Assembly: GCF_002998295.1 (NCBI RefSeq)
Contig: NZ_CP027226.1
Coordinates: 1,408,001-1,472,000, forward strand
DNA length: 64,000 nucleotides
Reading direction: 5' to 3'
From: Fastidiosipila sanguinis
GTDB taxonomy: Bacteria > Bacillota > Clostridia > Saccharofermentanales > Fastidiosipilaceae
Shown here piece after piece: positions 27,208 through 35,644 of the stretch (its first letter is position 1; each line of letters begins with the position of its first letter). Below the pieces are notes generated by a model, which did no database searches, was not told the DNA's origin, and saw only the letters and a program-made list of their open reading frames with translations. The translations under genes were made by a program, and so were the position numbers.

Positions 27208-27581
27208 GCGAGTCTCCTATCTAGTAATCCTGTAGGCAATAGCAACTCAATTGCTTTGTCGCATAAGCCATAATGACTACCTAATACGCTGGCATTACCT
27301 TGTGGACTACTTACAGAAACATCTCCGATACTATACCCACCAACATTTGATAAAAAATCGTTAATCTCCCCATACTGGTCGATATACTCTGCTTGAGCAC
27401 ATGTAGCTAATTTCACTTGCCTTTTAGTAAATTCAGGCAATTCCTCAATGTTTCGTATCTTGTACATTGTTGCATTATTAATTGCTCTTGAAGCTGACTT
27501 TAAAGCATTTTCAAGTGAATCTGACGGTACGACATTACCGCCAAACTCATTCTGATAAAAATATAGATCTGCGTAACTCAT
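27204..27581 (-). CDS. Head-tail connector protein
   Basis: 125 residues, mainly helical, beginning MSYADLYFYQNEFGGNVVPS. The segment EFTKRQVKLATCAQAEYIDQ is typical of gp6/gp15-like adaptor proteins that bind the portal. It sits after the capsid genes in the canonical place. Confidence 0.82.
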   Translation of the reverse strand: MSYADLYFYQNEFGGNVVPSDSLENALKSASRAINNATMYKIRNIEELPEFTKRQVKLATCAQAEYIDQYGEINDFLSNVGGYSIGDVSVSSPQGNASVLGSHYGLCDKAIELLLPTGLLDRRLA

Positions 27582-27601
27582 ACCGTCATTTTCCTCCTTG
27601 A

Positions 27602-27808
27602 TTATTTAGCTTTTGTTTCTTTCGCTTTTGCTGCTTTTAAAGCTTCTAATTCTTCTACTACAGCATTGTATTTTTCGTATGGTACAGTTTTACCTAAACC
27701 ATCAGATACTTTTTTACCGTTTTGGTAAATGTCAAAGCCTAAACCTATGTAATAAGATTTTTCTGACTCTGAAATTGTAATTACTTTGTTATCTTTGCGA
27801 GCTTCCAT
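27602..27808 (-). CDS. Small head-region protein
   Basis: 68 residues: a short beta N-terminal part and a charged C-terminal helix (AVVEELEALKAAKAKETKAK). It lies between capsid and connector genes, where small decoration or HeH-type proteins often occur. Specific function not recognised. Confidence 0.6.
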   Translation of the reverse strand: MEARKDNKVITISESEKSYYIGLGFDIYQNGKKVSDGLGKTVPYEKYNAVVEELEALKAAKAKETKAK

Positions 27809-27819
27809 TACTTACCCCC

Positions 27820-28710
27820 TTAAGCTTGAACGTTGATCTTAACGCCATCTAATTTATTCTCGATTAAGAACAAATCGTTGTAACGTCTGTTTTGGTACAA
27901 GTAACCATCTCCTTGTGTATGTGAACCAGGTGTCCATAGGTTGATATAGCTATGTTTTACTAATGAAATAACTGCACTAGGATGTACCAAGATCATGTTA
28001 ATTTGTTTTGCAGCAGATGCTGGTTTGTATCCGTCAGTAAAGTCATATACAGTCTTGAATCTGTCGCTTGGTACTGTCTTAATTGTTACTTCATCTAAGG
28101 ATCTAACGCTTCTATTGATTTGGTTATCATTTGAACCGTTAACTACGATTGTTCTTGAAACTGCTTCTGCATTCTTTAATAGGGTGTGAACTGCTGCAGT
28201 AACGTATAAGATACGTCCTGATTGTGGTACACCTGCGTCGTCCATTTCTTCCATGAACTTATCAAACTCTGCTAATACGTTTTGAGCTGTCAAGGCTGTT
28301 GTATCAGCTGTTTTTGAGAATGTAGTTGTATATTCTGAGAAGATCTTTGAGAAGTTGTATGCGTCCAATTCTGGAATAGCATGTTCCTCTTCAAATGTAT
28401 TTGTAATATTAGCTGCACTTACTACTTGATTTGTTTCGTCAACGTCCATTGTGTCAACAAAGAACTCAACGTCTCTATCGTGAGTTAATTTTTTAACTTC
28501 CCAATCGTTTGAAATATTCTTGCGATTAAATCCACCGTTTCTGCTGTGTTCTCCATAACCGCCTACTTTAACTCTTGGAATTCTAACTGTGTTAGTACCA
28601 ATGAATGTAATACCTTTACTTGTTAAATCTGTACTTACTAATTCTTGAGCATATTTTTGCTCCAATTGTGGTACGAATTGTTCTACGTAATTAAATTTAT
28701 TTTCTGACAT
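27820..28710 (-). CDS. Major capsid protein
   Basis: 296 residues with the HK97-type layout of the Gram-positive siphovirus group. It starts MSENKFNYVEQFVPQLEQKY and contains an E-loop-like region around KVGGYGEHSRNGGFN. It ends in a beta/alpha domain with LVHPSAVISLVKHSYINLW. It follows the scaffold gene and has a strong AAGGAG upstream of the ATG. Confidence 0.9.
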   Translation of the reverse strand: MSENKFNYVEQFVPQLEQKYAQELVSTDLTSKGITFIGTNTVRIPRVKVGGYGEHSRNGGFNRKNISNDWEVKKLTHDRDVEFFVDTMDVDETNQVVSAANITNTFEEEHAIPELDAYNFSKIFSEYTTTFSKTADTTALTAQNVLAEFDKFMEEMDDAGVPQSGRILYVTAAVHTLLKNAEAVSRTIVVNGSNDNQINRSVRSLDEVTIKTVPSDRFKTVYDFTDGYKPASAAKQINMILVHPSAVISLVKHSYINLWTPGSHTQGDGYLYQNRRYNDLFLIENKLDGVKINVQA

Positions 28711-28734
28711 ATATTTCTCCTTCTGAAAATTGTT

Positions 28735-29376
28735 CTATTTTTTGTTGCCGAAGATTTTTGATAATTCATTATCTAAATCAACAGCTTTCTGGTTACTTGG
28801 GCTACCAACTCTAATGCCTTTACTTTCTTCTTGCTTAGAACTGTTTAGCCATTCTGGCAGGTCATTAGCTACTTGTTGTAATGCAGTGTTTAATGCACTT
28901 ACATCGACTTTACCCTGTGCATCAACATCAACATTGCTTAAATCTGCGATTTTAATAACTTTCTCAACACGATCAGGTCTAAAGTTAAGCTTGTGAGCTT
29001 CTTCCATTGCATAAGCTCTGATTAATCTCCTGTTAGCTACCTTTAAGCCTTCTGTCTCAGCTTTTTCATACTGCTGAACCTTGTTTTGCAAAGCTGTTAA
29101 ATCACTTCTTTCTTGTTCTTTAGCTGCTTCTTGCTTTGCTTTGAAATCTGCAAAAGCTTGATTTGCTTGCTCAGGTGTTAATCCTTGTTGTTTGAAATAA
29201 TCAGTAATAGCTGACTTAGTCGCACGTTCGCTTCTTTTGTCTGCTATTTCGCCTGCTTTTTCAAAGTCAAGCTTCAACTCTTCCTGAGTGTTCTCTGCAA
29301 CTGTGTTTTGAGTGTTTTCTTCTCCAGCTGTATTCATTTCATGCTCGCTGTTAGCATTTGCTTGTACGTCTGCCAT
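28735..29376 (-). CDS. Capsid scaffolding protein, DUF4355-like
   Basis: 213 residues, Glu/Gln-rich and helical: an acidic disordered N terminus, a central coiled coil (QQGLTPEQANQAFADFKAKQ onward), and a C-terminal conserved tail. This matches DUF4355 scaffolds that direct capsid assembly. GAAGGAGA lies upstream of the ATG. Confidence 0.85.
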   Translation of the reverse strand: MADVQANANSEHEMNTAGEENTQNTVAENTQEELKLDFEKAGEIADKRSERATKSAITDYFKQQGLTPEQANQAFADFKAKQEAAKEQERSDLTALQNKVQQYEKAETEGLKVANRRLIRAYAMEEAHKLNFRPDRVEKVIKIADLSNVDVDAQGKVDVSALNTALQQVANDLPEWLNSSKQEESKGIRVGSPSNQKAVDLDNELSKIFGNKK

Positions 29377-29389
29377 TTATATCTCCTTC

Positions 29390-29438
29390 CCGTTTAACGT
29401 CCGTCGACTTGTTTTATTTCCGTTTATAGCCCGTCGGC
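29390..29438. repeat. 19-bp direct repeat in the scaffold leader
   Basis: CCGTTTAACGTCCGTCGAC (29390-29408) and CCGTTTATAGCCCGTCGGC (29420-29438) match at 15 of 19 positions with a 30-bp period. They lie between the tandem terminators and the scaffold ribosome binding site. They may be a protein binding site or an RNA control element. Confidence 0.45.
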
Positions 29439-29458
29439 TTTGTTTTTTTGCAAAATAA

Positions 29459-29488
29459 AAGGCTACTTAGTTTTTACTAAATAGCCTT
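29459..29488 (-). terminator. Second terminator between head and scaffold genes
   Basis: AAGGCTACTTAGT pairs with ACTAAATAGCCTT, a long, nearly perfect stem, followed on the minus strand by TTTTATTTT. It is about 70 bases beyond the terminator at 29561-29579. Confidence 0.8.
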
Positions 29489-29560
29489 GTCCTAAGGTTG
29501 CGGAGTTCCTTGTTACTCTTCGCTTTCTGGTATTATAATTTTAAATTTAAGCATAAAAAA

Positions 29561-29579
29561 ACCACCCATTTAGAGTGGT
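29561..29579 (-). terminator. Terminator ending the structured RNA region
   Basis: ACCACTC/GGGTGGT stem of 7 bp followed on the minus strand by seven T. It closes the structured element that follows the minor head gene. Confidence 0.82.
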
Positions 29580-29740
29580 TAATATCAATGGCTGGTGTGC
29601 TAGTCCAGCATCTCTTCGAACCTATAGCTACGGCGCTTAGCTATTAACTGTAAATCTCCCAATCCCCTATATCTGAGTGTATAAACGAAGGGAAAGCCTT
29701 TCACCAGGTATGTAGCAGCACATTCTCTACCTCATTGACA
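29580..29740 (-). ncRNA. Structured 3' RNA element after the minor head gene
   Basis: About 160 noncoding bases separate the minor head stop from a strong terminator. On the minus strand they contain ATAGCTA-N7-TAGCTAT (29624-29644) and GCTGG-N9-CCAGC (29591-29609). Longer-range complements (CTGGTG with CACCAG, GTGCT with AGCAC) could form a pseudoknot. Base composition is less AT-rich than typical spacers here. No known RNA family was recognised. Confidence 0.45.
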
Positions 29741-29753
29741 ATTTAATTGTACT

Positions 29754-31514
29754 TTAATTTCCTTTATAAATCAACTTATATTTACTACTATCTTTGTATG
29801 CCTTTAAGCTATCTTCATTAACAATTCTTGCACTAAAAATACTGTTACTTTTTTCTGTTTTCCTACTCTTTTCATCGTTAATAATTAATAAAATTTTTCT
29901 GTTATCTTTTAAGTCTTCACTAATAAAAATTAATTGCTGCAATTCAGAATAATTTTGTCTTATATCTCTATATACTTTTGCAGGTTTTTTCATAACTTTA
30001 TTCATATCTCTAAAAATAATATCTACATCATTCCTTGGCTTACCTTGCACTATATGAATAGCACGTTTAGTTGTTAATACAAAGTTCTCTTTCTTTAACT
30101 TCAATGCATTTCTTACTTTCTGGTTAGTCTTTCCTAAGTTTAATACTCCATCATCTTTTAATGGGATATTGTAATATTTTAATAGTTCCTTCTCATCATC
30201 TTTTAAGTATCTTACTGATTCATTCGACTTAGCATACAACTTAGGTTGTTTATCCAAATCAGCTTTGATTTTATCAGCGACTTCCTTAATTGCTCGCTCT
30301 GGATCATTCTTATACTTCTCGAATGGTGTAAGGTCTAGCAATCGTTCACGTTGCGGATAACGTTTCAATTGTGGGTTATCTTTTAGATGCTTTTTTAGCT
30401 TCTTTTGCCATGCAATTACATTTAACTGTGCTTTTATCTGTTCCTCTTCTGTGATTGCTATTGCTTCTTGTCTTTTAGCTCTCCTTATCTGTAACTCCAG
30501 TTGTCTTTGCTTTCTCTCGGCTTCATAGTTCGATTTTGTTTTGTCAAACTCGCTTTTTGTTGGTACTCTCGTTATTCCCTCGAAGTAAGTATTTAATGAG
30601 TGCCTGCAGTTAGGATGTAGAAATCCATCCCTCATTGCTTCGCTTAACAATTCATGTTTACCATCTGCTTTACCATGAGCAAATACATCATCGATTAATA
30701 CAACCGCTTGCCATTTATAACAAATGTCGCACGTGGTCTTTAAATCTGCACTAACTACTAAGTAATTACCTGTTCTATCTCTCCAAGCACCTTCGGCTTG
30801 TAACTTAGCTCTATGTGAGCTAGTACGCAAACACATCTCAATATATGTCGATATGTTTACTCGCCTACCGTCTTTGTATTCAATTGAATTAATACCACGA
30901 CTGGCAAACTCTTTGCTTGCCTTATCAACTGCCTGATCTAACGTATATGTACCAGTCTGCATTGCTATATCGACTTTTTGCAATATGTCTTTGTACTGAC
31001 TGAATGAGTAATTAACTGCTGAGTATCTCGCAACATCAATATCTGATTTGTTATCTTCTATTACTTGCTTTAGCTTTTCTTTGTTGAAATTAAAAAAGCT
31101 TTCCTCTGAGTCAATAGGTTGTACGCTAAATGTCTGAGGTAAAGCCTTATCAATTGTATTTATTTTGTTTGTATCAACTTCAGTTTTAAATCTGCTGGCA
31201 AAATCAACTGGCTTTTGTTTAACTGCTTGAGGGAGCTTTTGCCATTCGCTTTCCCATTCGTTACTAGCTTCAGTATACGATCTTTCAAGCTCTTCTTCTG
31301 CTATAGGATATATTTCTTCAAATGCTATGTTAGCAAGTTCACTCAGCTCTTTCCTGTATTGGTTTAGGCTTCTTCTTTGTAATACTTGCCATTGAGTCCA
31401 TTTCAGACCTTCGTCTAACTCCTCACGCATATGCCTTTTTAGATTTCTATTCGCTGAGTTTATCATCTCCAATTCTAGTTCTATCAGAAGCTTGATTATC
31501 TCGTCTATTTTCAT
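29754..31514 (-). CDS. Minor head protein with C-terminal nuclease-like domain
   Basis: 586 residues. Residues 1-330 match the phage minor capsid 2 (head morphogenesis) family and carry the zinc-like CDIC...HPNCRH cluster. A helical linker follows (about 330-440). The last about 120 residues (from YNIPLKDDGVLNL) have the look of the phage-borne barnase/EndoU/colicin-like nuclease (PBECR) domains. Such domains are thought to travel in the capsid. The ATG at 31514 has GGAG upstream; the gene overlaps the portal by 68 bases. Confidence 0.82.
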   Translation of the reverse strand: MKIDEIIKLLIELELEMINSANRNLKRHMREELDEGLKWTQWQVLQRRSLNQYRKELSELANIAFEEIYPIAEEELERSYTEASNEWESEWQKLPQAVKQKPVDFASRFKTEVDTNKINTIDKALPQTFSVQPIDSEESFFNFNKEKLKQVIEDNKSDIDVARYSAVNYSFSQYKDILQKVDIAMQTGTYTLDQAVDKASKEFASRGINSIEYKDGRRVNISTYIEMCLRTSSHRAKLQAEGAWRDRTGNYLVVSADLKTTCDICYKWQAVVLIDDVFAHGKADGKHELLSEAMRDGFLHPNCRHSLNTYFEGITRVPTKSEFDKTKSNYEAERKQRQLELQIRRAKRQEAIAITEEEQIKAQLNVIAWQKKLKKHLKDNPQLKRYPQRERLLDLTPFEKYKNDPERAIKEVADKIKADLDKQPKLYAKSNESVRYLKDDEKELLKYYNIPLKDDGVLNLGKTNQKVRNALKLKKENFVLTTKRAIHIVQGKPRNDVDIIFRDMNKVMKKPAKVYRDIRQNYSELQQLIFISEDLKDNRKILLIINDEKSRKTEKSNSIFSARIVNEDSLKAYKDSSKYKLIYKGN

Positions 31515-33042
31515 CTTCAATATCTCCAATCATGCTATCTTCAAAACCATTCGGAGCTAAAACAGGCTCTTCTAATTCAGCAATGCCCCTCTCGCTTTTC
31601 AGTCTTAATATTTCCGCCTTTTTCCATTCGTCATCTTTAGAATCTCCCCAAAGTGTTTCAACTTGTGTTTCTACACTCATTATTTGGCTTGATGAAGCTT
31701 TACCGACTGTTTCAACTTGTGCTTCAAAGCTTGGGTTAGCATATTCAGCAAACTCAACTGTACATTCGATATCTGAAGGTGTAACACCTTGAATTACTCC
31801 TTGATAGCTCTTAATAGTTATATCAACAAGCTTTGGTAATACATCTTCTAAGATGCTGACTAAGTTTTGTCTTGTATAAAGAGTAGTTTTTTCTTTTTCT
31901 CTTTGAGCTTCTGCGTTATCTAACTTTTTAGTGTCAATTCCTAAGGTACTAGGGCTTATAATTCCCTGAAGGCACATATCCAAGTTATTTATATATGTAT
32001 TGATGTATCCCTCGTATTGGATAGCTGGCTGGTCTGTGAGGATATTATTGTTGTTCTCCTCGCCCATGTTTGAATTAATGCCTATGTACTGGTTATCTAA
32101 AGTATTAATCGGTATTGCAGCACCAGTATTTGGATCTCTAGGTATCATGCTAATTGGTATGTACCTTTTAATTCGTCCAAGTCTTATAGCATCCTGCCAT
32201 TGGCTAACTGTTTCATCCAACGCATCAAATGAGTCAGTCTTTGCATCAAATATTGATTTACCTCTGCCCTCATACTTCGGACTTTTATCAAATAACAGTG
32301 GAACTGCAAACATAAAATCAAAATCGCTTGATATTGTTTGAAGCCCTCTTGTTTCTTCTAATAAAGACAAGCTAACTTCTTTCTCGTCCTTATCAAATAG
32401 CCTATAAGTAACTCCAGCATTAGAATAAGTTTCTTCTAATGTATATCGTGAGTTTTTGCCTTCTATTTCTGTATAAAATCTTATAGCTTGTAATCGTCCA
32501 CGCTTATATATGTACTCAATCTTATCGCCTGGATAAAACTCAATAATCGGGTATTGGCTTAAATCTGTATCAAAGCTAATTTTGAATGCACCATCTCCAA
32601 TTACCAGAGTATCCTCAATCGCTTGGGTTATTAATTCTTTGAATTTGTTTTCTTCAGCTATCTCTTCCCAAATTTTTATTAGTGTAGGATCAGTATCAAT
32701 CACATTGAATTCAACATCTTGCATACCACTAGCAACTATGTTCGATAAAGTATTAACCATCATTGCAGGCAAGCCTGAATGCATTTTTCGAATATTGTTG
32801 CCTTTACTTGGTCTACTTGCCCAGAACCTAGCTTTTGTAACTTGATCATTAGCTGTCTGCATAAAAAATTGCTCCAGCTCGGAAGGGTCTCCAGCGAAGA
32901 GCAATCTGTTTTTATAAGCGTTTATTTGATAGCTCGTTTGTTCTCTCAAAGTTATAGTTGAATTAATTGCGGGTTGTACTTGCAACCAGTTTCTTATCAT
33001 ACTTTTAAAACTATCCCCCATTCTTGTAAATACATTCGCCAT
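31447..33042 (-). CDS. Portal protein (SPP1 type)
   Basis: 531 residues. It has the N-terminal arrangement of SPP1-like portals (MANVFTRMGDSFKSMIRNWL) and the core segments GLPAMMVNTLSNIVASGM and DGAFKISFDTDLSQYPIIEF. The C terminus is acidic. The portal forms the dodecameric DNA channel at one capsid vertex. Its start is 2 bases after the large terminase stop. Confidence 0.9.
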   Translation of the reverse strand: MANVFTRMGDSFKSMIRNWLQVQPAINSTITLREQTSYQINAYKNRLLFAGDPSELEQFFMQTANDQVTKARFWASRPSKGNNIRKMHSGLPAMMVNTLSNIVASGMQDVEFNVIDTDPTLIKIWEEIAEENKFKELITQAIEDTLVIGDGAFKISFDTDLSQYPIIEFYPGDKIEYIYKRGRLQAIRFYTEIEGKNSRYTLEETYSNAGVTYRLFDKDEKEVSLSLLEETRGLQTISSDFDFMFAVPLLFDKSPKYEGRGKSIFDAKTDSFDALDETVSQWQDAIRLGRIKRYIPISMIPRDPNTGAAIPINTLDNQYIGINSNMGEENNNNILTDQPAIQYEGYINTYINNLDMCLQGIISPSTLGIDTKKLDNAEAQREKEKTTLYTRQNLVSILEDVLPKLVDITIKSYQGVIQGVTPSDIECTVEFAEYANPSFEAQVETVGKASSSQIMSVETQVETLWGDSKDDEWKKAEILRLKSERGIAELEEPVLAPNGFEDSMIGDIEDENRRDNQASDRTRIGDDKLSE

Positions 33043-33044
33043 TA

Positions 33045-34421
33045 CTAAAATTGCCCCTCTCTTAATAAGTTAGGTTTGTATGGTTGTATTGAATATTCAT
33101 CAGAGTCTAAACAGTCAACTGGATAGCTACCATCATCAACCCTTACCCATTCTTTTTCTTGGTATTTGTCTGTATCCCATACTGCTTGTTCATAAGCATT
33201 AAACCAAGGCTCTAATCCGACCTTTATTTTCTTTCGTCCTTGATTAATAAGTATCTGCATAAGTCTAATACGGTCTTCTATACCGTCAGCCTTATAGCTT
33301 GGTGTAACTGACATATTTCTTAAACCCTGCTGGTCTAATTCTTTTCTTAATGCTTGCCTGAATAACTTATCTGCACTATCTGAGAAAATAACGCTACTGG
33401 CAAGCTTTGGATATACAAGTGTATACGGTTTAATAAATGCGACTATCTCACGTGCATAGTCTGCGTGGTCTTTTTCTTGGTTAATACCTTGTTTGTGGTA
33501 ATAACCATCAATTAATACTGTTGTTTCATAACGAGGTGTAAAGCCTGTTATTGTTGCAACAGTCGCATCCGTTCCACCAATATCAATACCAACGCTAAAC
33601 TCAATAAATTTTTGCTTTTTAATCCATTCAGGAGTAACAGCAACATCTTTATATTTATAACCTGTATAAATTCTTCCTTCTGCAGTAGTTCTTAAACCTA
33701 AAATATCACGCTTGAACCATTGAGAATCTCTATCATAAGTTTTTAACGTATCCCTTAACTTCTTATCAGACAAACTCATGTTGTCAGCAATAGTCATATG
33801 AGCATAATTTAAACCATAATATTTATCTTTAGCTTGCGCTTCCATATGAGGGTCAAGAAAATCAGCATAAAACCAATGTCTTGGTGGCTTAGGGTTTAAG
33901 TCCATAAACATTTTAGGATCTTTACTCGCAATAATACGGTCTCTAGTCTCTCTTACAAAGTAAGGGTTCATTTCGTTTACTTCTGTTAGATAAACAGTAC
34001 CTGGAGAGAAACCTTTGATCCTTGCTACATCTGAAATCTTTTCTCCACCAACTATTAAGACAACTTTCTCGCCTGTTTTAGTTTGGATATATAAAGCTTC
34101 TATTCCTTGATATAAACCTTCTCGGCATCGTCCTTTGTATATGAACTTAAGACCGAACCCATTACTATCGATTATGTTCATTCGGCTAGTACCTTTGGTA
34201 TATCCTGCAGCTAAATGTATCTTATCTGGGTGCTTGTCAAGAACCATTGCCCATGCAACTAGATTAGTAATGTTCTTACCAGACCTCTTACCGCCCTCTA
34301 GAACGTTCAACCAAGCGATTTGGCTTCTAAGTATATAGTTAACCTGTTTATTGTTAAAACGTGCGTAAGGTATCAAATTATTGGATACAGAAAGGTCTAA
34401 ATCATTAGTCGTCTTGTTCAT
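33045..34421 (-). CDS. Terminase large subunit
   Basis: About 459 residues. The N-terminal ATPase has a Walker A variant (LEGGKRSGKNITN) and Walker B (TVYLTEVNEM). The C-terminal RNase H-like nuclease begins at VGIDIGGTDATVA and has a second acidic cluster at VIFSDSADK. It packages phage DNA into proheads. The start is either 34427 or 34421, both behind AAAGGCGGA; the frame upstream overlaps the small subunit gene. Confidence 0.92.
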   Translation of the reverse strand: MNKTTNDLDLSVSNNLIPYARFNNKQVNYILRSQIAWLNVLEGGKRSGKNITNLVAWAMVLDKHPDKIHLAAGYTKGTSRMNIIDSNGFGLKFIYKGRCREGLYQGIEALYIQTKTGEKVVLIVGGEKISDVARIKGFSPGTVYLTEVNEMNPYFVRETRDRIIASKDPKMFMDLNPKPPRHWFYADFLDPHMEAQAKDKYYGLNYAHMTIADNMSLSDKKLRDTLKTYDRDSQWFKRDILGLRTTAEGRIYTGYKYKDVAVTPEWIKKQKFIEFSVGIDIGGTDATVATITGFTPRYETTVLIDGYYHKQGINQEKDHADYAREIVAFIKPYTLVYPKLASSVIFSDSADKLFRQALRKELDQQGLRNMSVTPSYKADGIEDRIRLMQILINQGRKKIKVGLEPWFNAYEQAVWDTDKYQEKEWVRVDDGSYPVDCLDSDEYSIQPYKPNLLREGQF

Positions 34422-35013
34422 TATCATTTCCGCCTTTGCTTGTATCCTCAAAGTAATCGCTTATCGCTCTATCTTGTACAGATTCATTGATTAAATCTGC
34501 TATTGCCAATATTTGAGCAGTGCTTTGCTCGTTGTCTTCTGGCGATACTAGGTTTCTTAGTTTCTTATTCTCTAACTCTTTACGCTCAAGCTCTAACTTA
34601 TGCATTTCTCTGTCAATTGTTGCTTGGCTTCTCCATTTGTCAGGCTTCCTGTTTTGTAACCAGTAAATAGCTGCATTGACATTTCCCTTTAATGCTTGTT
34701 GTAATAGTGAGTTCTCTACTAGAGTGTCTGTGTGTGCTTTTCCTACCTCTATAGCTTTATCTATAATTGATGAACTATTTCTCCAGTTTCTAATGGTTCT
34801 TGATGATATACCAATTTCATTTGCAACTTGCTCATCAGTCATCATTAAATCTCTATAGAAATAAGTTAATAAATTCCGACCTTCAATTGTTTCGTAATAG
34901 TCTTTTTTCTTTGGCAGTTTAGGGACAATATCTTTTTTTCTCTCATTTGACAATATTAATTCCCCCTTTTCCACTTTTCTCCTTATGGTAGGAAATTTCT
35001 CCATTTTCTCCAT
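34405..35013 (-). CDS. Terminase small subunit
   Basis: About 202 residues with a helix-turn-helix (MTDEQVANEIGISSRTIRNW) and the segment ALKGNVNAAIYWLQNRKPDK, typical of small terminases that bind the packaging site. The start is uncertain: the first ATG (35013) lies at the end of a terminator T run without a ribosome binding site. A TTG after GGGGGA further in is an alternative. Confidence 0.85.
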   Translation of the reverse strand: MEKMEKFPTIRRKVEKGELILSNERKKDIVPKLPKKKDYYETIEGRNLLTYFYRDLMMTDEQVANEIGISSRTIRNWRNSSSIIDKAIEVGKAHTDTLVENSLLQQALKGNVNAAIYWLQNRKPDKWRSQATIDREMHKLELERKELENKKLRNLVSPEDNEQSTAQILAIADLINESVQDRAISDYFEDTSKGGNDNEQDD

Positions 35014-35019
35014 AAAAAA

Positions 35020-35036
35020 AGCACCCTTTCGAGTGC
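35020..35036 (-). terminator. Terminator directly upstream of the terminase genes
   Basis: AGCACTC-GAAA-GGGTGCT on the minus strand followed by seven T. The tetraloop hairpin is a strong intrinsic terminator, placed between the ParB/MG(G/S)RGA block and the packaging genes. Confidence 0.85.
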
Positions 35037-35059
35037 TCTGTCTGTTTTCTTATCTTAAA

Positions 35060-35140
35060 TTATAATTAGTAAGGCTCCTCTGGAGTTGCACCAGACCCTC
35101 TTAAATAAGTGTTCTCCTTCGTAAACTAGTAAGCCTTACT
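35060..35140 (-). ncRNA. Structured 3' element overlapping a phage gene stop
   Basis: A perfect 9-bp pair, AGTAAGGCT (35068-35076 on the plus strand) with AGCCTTACT (35132-35140), encloses a small hairpin TCTGG-N7-CCAGA. The outer stem includes the stop codon of the 131-residue gene. A terminator follows 30 bases later. It could be an mRNA 3' element or a processed small RNA. Confidence 0.4.
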
Positions 35141-35531
35141 TATTTCTATTTTCCCATGTGGTTAAAACTCTGTCAACCATCTTACTCTCTTTATTACTTA
35201 AACTATAGGTGCCCTTCTCATCATGATTATATCCTTTATGTGTGTGTGGAATAATTCTTTCATTATTTACTGTATGTGGTCTACCAATTACATCAATTTG
35301 TTTATATCTTTTATTATTTTTATCAAAATACGTAATGTATTTAACTCTATCTTGTGAATCTATAGTTGCATACACTCTTCCTCTTGTCATTGTCTCCATA
35401 GGAGCAGTTGCAGCACTAGATAAATTGTATTTTAAAAATTTTATGTTGCCAGATTGATAAACTGATGTATATTCTGTTCCATAAATGTAATTGCTTTCAC
35501 TTATACCAGTTCTAGCTCCTCTACTACCCAT
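35136..35531 (-). CDS. MGSRGA-type phage protein, possible toxin domain
   Basis: 131 residues starting with MGSRGA, the short tag shared with the gene at 35645-36112. The C-terminal half has IIPHTHKGYNHDE and looks like a small enzymatic or toxin-type domain, but no family is certain. Its start overlaps a 21-codon leader frame. A structured RNA element covers its stop codon. Confidence 0.6.
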   Translation of the reverse strand: MGSRGARTGISESNYIYGTEYTSVYQSGNIKFLKYNLSSAATAPMETMTRGRVYATIDSQDRVKYITYFDKNNKRYKQIDVIGRPHTVNNERIIPHTHKGYNHDEKGTYSLSNKESKMVDRVLTTWENRNK

Positions 35532-35589
35532 TTATTCCCTCTAAAAATTCTAAATATTCAAATAATTTTTCAATCTCTTTTACTGTCAT
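35524..35589 (-). CDS. 21-residue leader peptide
   Basis: MTVKEIEKLFEYLEFLEGIN plus Gly and a stop. GAGAGG lies 7-8 bases ahead of its ATG. The frame runs through the ribosome binding site and the first codons of the MGSRGA gene (stop within ATGGGTAG). This arrangement predicts translational coupling. Confidence 0.4.
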   Translation of the reverse strand: MTVKEIEKLFEYLEFLEGING

Positions 35590-35644
35590 TTTTCTTACCT
35601 CTCTGCCTCTTATTTTTTAAGTCACTTCTTAAATAGCAATATAA

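Noticed and set aside
29580-29740. tRNA or tmRNA-like gene (a GGTTCGAA word is present)
   Set aside because: No acceptor stem or anticodon arm can be built around the word.
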